In this document: piece by piece, positions 60,178 to 64,000 of the stretch
How the letters are laid out: the number at the start of each line of letters is the position of its first letter
Numbering within the stretch: the first letter of the stretch is position 1
From: Trogon surrucura
Taxonomy: Eukaryota > Chordata > Aves > Trogoniformes > Trogonidae
Reading direction: 5' to 3'
DNA: 64,000 bases
NCBI GenBank assembly: GCA_020746105.1
Contig: CM036628.1
Location: 1,498,001-1,562,000 of the forward strand
Program-made: the position numbers and the translations under genes
Notes under the pieces: generated by a model
The model's input: only the letters and a program-made list of their open reading frames with translations
What the model was told of the DNA's origin: nothing
The model's database searches: none

Positions 60178-63100
60178 GTCTAAGAAGTTGAACTGCTGCT
60201 TCCAGTGCAAGAATCAGGTTGGATCTGCTGCAAAGGATCTTGTTCCACTAGCGAATGAGACACCCAGGAAAGGCTAGAGAGATTTGAAGTCACGGCTGCT
60301 TTCGGTCTCTACTGCAAGTCATTGGCTTAAGAAATTATGTCAAGAGGGTCTAAGTCTGTACAGGACACGTAGGAGATTCTAACCAAGTCCAGAACTGGAG
60401 ACTTCAGAGGAAAAATGACAAATTTTCCTTCTTTCTCTCCGATCCTTTCTTAACATCTCATATTTTTTCTGAAAAATGGGGGGAAAGAGAAAGTTCCCTT
60501 GTTCACTGCAGCAATAAAACAACCCATCTTCTAAAGGAACCGTAGGGCTGGTCTAAGGGACAGCAAAGGCAGCTAAATGAATCATGCACAGAGAATTACT
60601 CACACATACGCATTTTCAAAGAGTAAACAAGTCGCGCTGAGCATTGTTAACTGGCCGGCACGCCGGGCTGTGCAGTGCACATTGTATTTGAGGAGATCAG
60701 GAGAAAACCAGTTGGTGCAGAGCAAAAAAAAAATGATCTGAGTCAGGCCCTGGGGTTGCACGTGAACACTCTCACTTCTGCCGTGGGGACGCGGGGCTGC
60801 GCAGCCCGCACGCGTCAGGAGAGCACCGTTGGACTTTACGGATTGGATCATGTTTGCTGAGCCCCGTGACAGACTCCTGAAGCATGCTTTTTTTTTTCTT
60901 TGCTATAGTCATAGAATCGCATTAAATCTCTTAAGATGAACTATATTTTCATGGCCAAAAGCCAAACAAACCAAACTCTGAAAAACAAACAACGAGAGCC
61001 CTTTCAGAAGGATTTTTAAAATGCTAAACAGATCTCGCACTTGGTTTAGGGACGCGTAATTTTAAAATAGCTCAAATAAATTAAGAATACCAAAACTGAT
61101 CTGCTGTCCTCCTTCCCAGTGGTGACGGGAGCACATGAGAATTTCTGTTTCCAAACCGTGGAAACTGCCCATTAATCACAGTGCCTTTGCCCAGTGTCGT
61201 GATGTCCTTCTCTGAGTCCACCTGGGCTCAGGTGGACAGAGGCTCAACACAACAGCTCTCGTGAGTAAGTTTTGCAGGATTGATGCTGACATACAGCTCT
61301 TTTTACTCTCAAACAATATTTTATTTTTTTTTTTACTCCCAAAGCAGCTTACAGCCCATGACCTTGCACTAAAGCCCAAATGAAATGCCTCGCAATTTTC
61401 CTAAACACTATCTTTACTCTTATGGCTCCCGTATGAACCACTGCTATGCAGTTAATGCTGTGCAGTTGTTTCTTCCCTAAGACCCTTTAGCCAAGGGTTT
61501 ACAATTTGGCATCGTGAGGTCTCAGCCTGAAGACTCATCTCCCCCCAAGAGTCTGTTTTCAATTGATATAAACATTTCGACAGCTTAAGAGTGCAACAAA
61601 GTGGTCGGCCTCCCTTTCCAGCTGGAAAGCAAGAGTGTTTCTTTGAGTCCAGGTATTGGCTAGACTAGTGGCTGGTTTCATCTCAGCCTGGTCGTGCAGA
61701 TCTAGGCATCTGCGTAACCTCATGGCACATCCAGGGAAAAAAAAAAAAAAAAAGACCACCTTTACTCGGCTGCGCAATATTTGCTGTTTCTCTGTGGCGA
61801 GTGTTGCCTCCTCCTCCTGCCCCTGACACATGTCACGCACAAACACCACCGCACTCAGCAAGAGACACTAAGAACCTGCTGATTTGCTTCAGCATATGGA
61901 GAAATCCCTCAGTAACATAACTCACATCTGCCAGACCAAAATTCATATGCCAGACTGAAAAGTTTACTGGTTAATCAAGCTGAGAGGGAACAGACCTCTG
62001 AAAGAAGCGGGTGAGGATCCCAGCAAGCGCTTGCTCTACCCCCATAAGCTGTTTGCTTATTCGTCAGTGTCTCAGATCTGGATTTCATTATTGGGATTAG
62101 TCCTCTGAAATCTTAGCGCAGCAACTCAAGGATGTGTGTGTGGGTTTAGGATGGGAAGGAACCTTATTAATTGCCTGCGTGCATTTGCATTATTCTTTCA
62201 TCTCCTGTCTTGCTACTCTCCTCCCGAATTCCTATGGCGACATTTTTCCATTTTGCGTGTCTACAGGAATGGCAGCAAACTCTTAGGTGAGATTTTTAGG
62301 AAAAGAAAACAGTGGTGGGGCTTGCTTCGGCTCTGTTTGAAATCAACAGAACCAGTTAGGGGGTTTATAACAAAACACGTTTTTAGGAAATTACACCATG
62401 GCAGAACTCTGTGTAGAGAGTGGTTGGGTTAGATGCAGTTTTCTACCAGGTTCTCCAGCCAGGATGGCGTTTCTGATCACAGCCCAGCGATACCATGACC
62501 TTGTCATTGAGATGCATGTGTAGGCTGTTGGAGACACCACGTTCCTTGGTGGAATCAAGCCTCTAAATCTGTGTCTCCCACTACCGGGGGCTGCCCTAAA
62601 TATCTGGCTATTTTTAGACGAGTCTTTTTCTGCTTGCTGCTTTTCATAATAAGAAAAACCTTTGAAGGATTTGTGCTTTATCCCTATGCACAACAGGAAT
62701 TAAAATAAATAAATAGATCTTAAATATTTAGACATGAAGAGAGAAGAATTTCCTGCCCGGCTTTTGCTAAGCAGCGTAGGTGGCTTTAATGCAAACCGGG
62801 TCCGCTCCTGGGTACCTGGCAATATTTTCTTTTCTTTTCTTGGAAGGGACTGCAGTAAAGCACCTTTAAAAGCGGGATCCCACAAAGTGCTGTTTCCAAG
62901 GTCATTGTTCAAGCACCCACCCCTGATCTGCCACAACCTCACCAACCTGTCAGAGAAGGACACGCTCTAGCCAAGGGGCTGCAGCAGCCCCGAGGATACG
63001 GCCAGGACCACGGCAGGAGTCCCTTAAGTGTCTGAGCCCCCCCGCAAAGCCCCTCGAAGTAACTCCAGAAGTCAGGATCTGGCACCAAAGAAGCAAGTTT

Positions 63101-64000
63101 AGCTCTGGGCATCACACCCGGTGTATCACCCACCTGCTGCCCCTCCTCTGGGCTTGCAGGAGGCTGCGCCCAGACCCCAGCGACCGCTTTTCCTTTGAAC
63201 CTTCGCAGGTCGAGGGAGCTCATCTGGAAACCTGCGGGGGATAGGAGAAGGGACTTTTGTCAACAGGCAGCCACGCTATGTAGACTTGATAAATATGCGC
63301 AGTGCTAATTCGAAGCAGATTCCTGCTTTGCCACAAGCAGAATTCCTCCGAAGCCTGCCATCAAAAACATGATGTCACAGCTGCGGAGAAGCCTAAAAAC
63401 AGGGGAGAAGCTGGGGTCATGTCAGGGTAAGAGTGCGGTGGAGGCTGCAAGGAAGTGATTGAAGCCCTGTTCCACGGCCCGATGGAGGTTGTCATTAAGA
63501 AGGATTTCACAAATGATTTGCAGCCAGTTCCCCGGGTCCGATTGGTACTTTCCAGCTTAATGCAAACCAGTGAGGAAACCAGCTCCCAGCCCTAGTTAGG
63601 CCAAGCTACCCAGGGAGGTTGCAGGCAAGAGACGACACAACATCGCCTGGGACTGCGGAAATGTAACTGGAACTGGGGTTGGTTTTTAAGGAGATCGTTA
63701 GATTCTCTCCCCCCATCTCCAGCAAACAGCTTTTATCTTGTCTCCCAAAATAGAAACCTCTCATCCTTCAAAACAAACCAAAAAAAAAAATAGGAAAACC
63801 TCTTGAGACAGGCACACAGACAAAGCCGACAGAAGTGGAACAGAGCTGATCGAAAACAGATTCCGGCATCAAGTCCAAAGTCGGGTTCAGCCTATTTCTT
63901 CTTAACGGGTAAATTTAAGAAACTGAGAAAACAAAGTAATTAGCTACCAAGCAGATTTTCCCGACACTAAGTGTTTACGCGTTTCTGACACGTGCGATCC
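60178..64000. other. Non-coding to window end
   Basis: An A run of 18 lies at 61737-61754 and shorter A or T runs at about 61319-61332 and 63780-63790. No exon, RNA gene or further clear mobile element is recognised. An isolated CATAGAATCG at about 60909 lacks the rest of a CR1 end. Confidence 0.5.

Noticed and set aside
60905-60925. CATAGAATCGC resembling a CR1 tail unit
   Set aside because: It is a single unit with no GGTTGGAAGG block next to it.
62421-62480. GGTTGGGTTAGATG resembling the CR1 3' block
   Set aside because: The following bases do not continue with the GGTCCCTTCCA block and there is no tail repeat.

Overview
This window looks like bird nuclear DNA, and almost all of it is non-coding. 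The main evidence is a scatter of 5'-truncated CR1 LINE copies that keep the avian-type 3' terminus (short ATTCTATGAT-like tail repeats next to a conserved GGTTGGA...GATGATCT block). There are also a few decayed MIR-like SINE relics, poly-T/poly-A runs and simple repeats, with no bacterial-style gene organisation. The species cannot be read from the sequence. The open frames are mostly short, overlap on both strands and carry no recognisable domain; the only frames with family-level sequence belong to CR1 reverse-transcriptase fragments.

Layout. From 1 to about 41 kb I see no convincing protein-coding exon. This stretch holds a dense CpG cluster at about 1.5 kb and another at 11.6-11.7 kb, an AT microsatellite at 14.1 kb, a perfect 12-bp-arm palindrome at 17.9 kb, CR1 copies at 12.4, 19.5 and 27.4 kb, a degenerate AACC tetranucleotide array at 21.4 kb, a three-copy 31-bp tandem repeat at 30.4 kb, and two MIR-like relics at 34 kb.

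From about 41.4 to 42.3 kb there is a GC-rich segment with the one credible gene start. A TATA-like box at 41.41 kb is followed by a possible leader of roughly 770 nt with three small upstream ORFs. An ATG in good Kozak context at 42215 then opens 21 codons with signal-peptide character and ends at a consensus-like splice donor (phase 1) at 42278/42279. I read this as the first coding exon of a plus-strand gene for a secreted or membrane protein. I cannot name the gene, and I find no second exon in the remaining 21.7 kb, so the rest of the window would be its first intron or lie beyond it.

The right part (42.3-64 kb) holds a divergent pair of CR1 fragments (47.7 and 48.3 kb), terminal CR1 stubs at 55.1 and 60.1 kb, a 14-bp tandem array at 54.6 kb and a clear MIR-like SINE at 54.8 kb.

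I did not find a previously undescribed system. The observations most worth checking are the identity of the signal-peptide exon, the two orphan CpG clusters, and the pair of near-identical same-orientation CR1 copies 28 kb apart.
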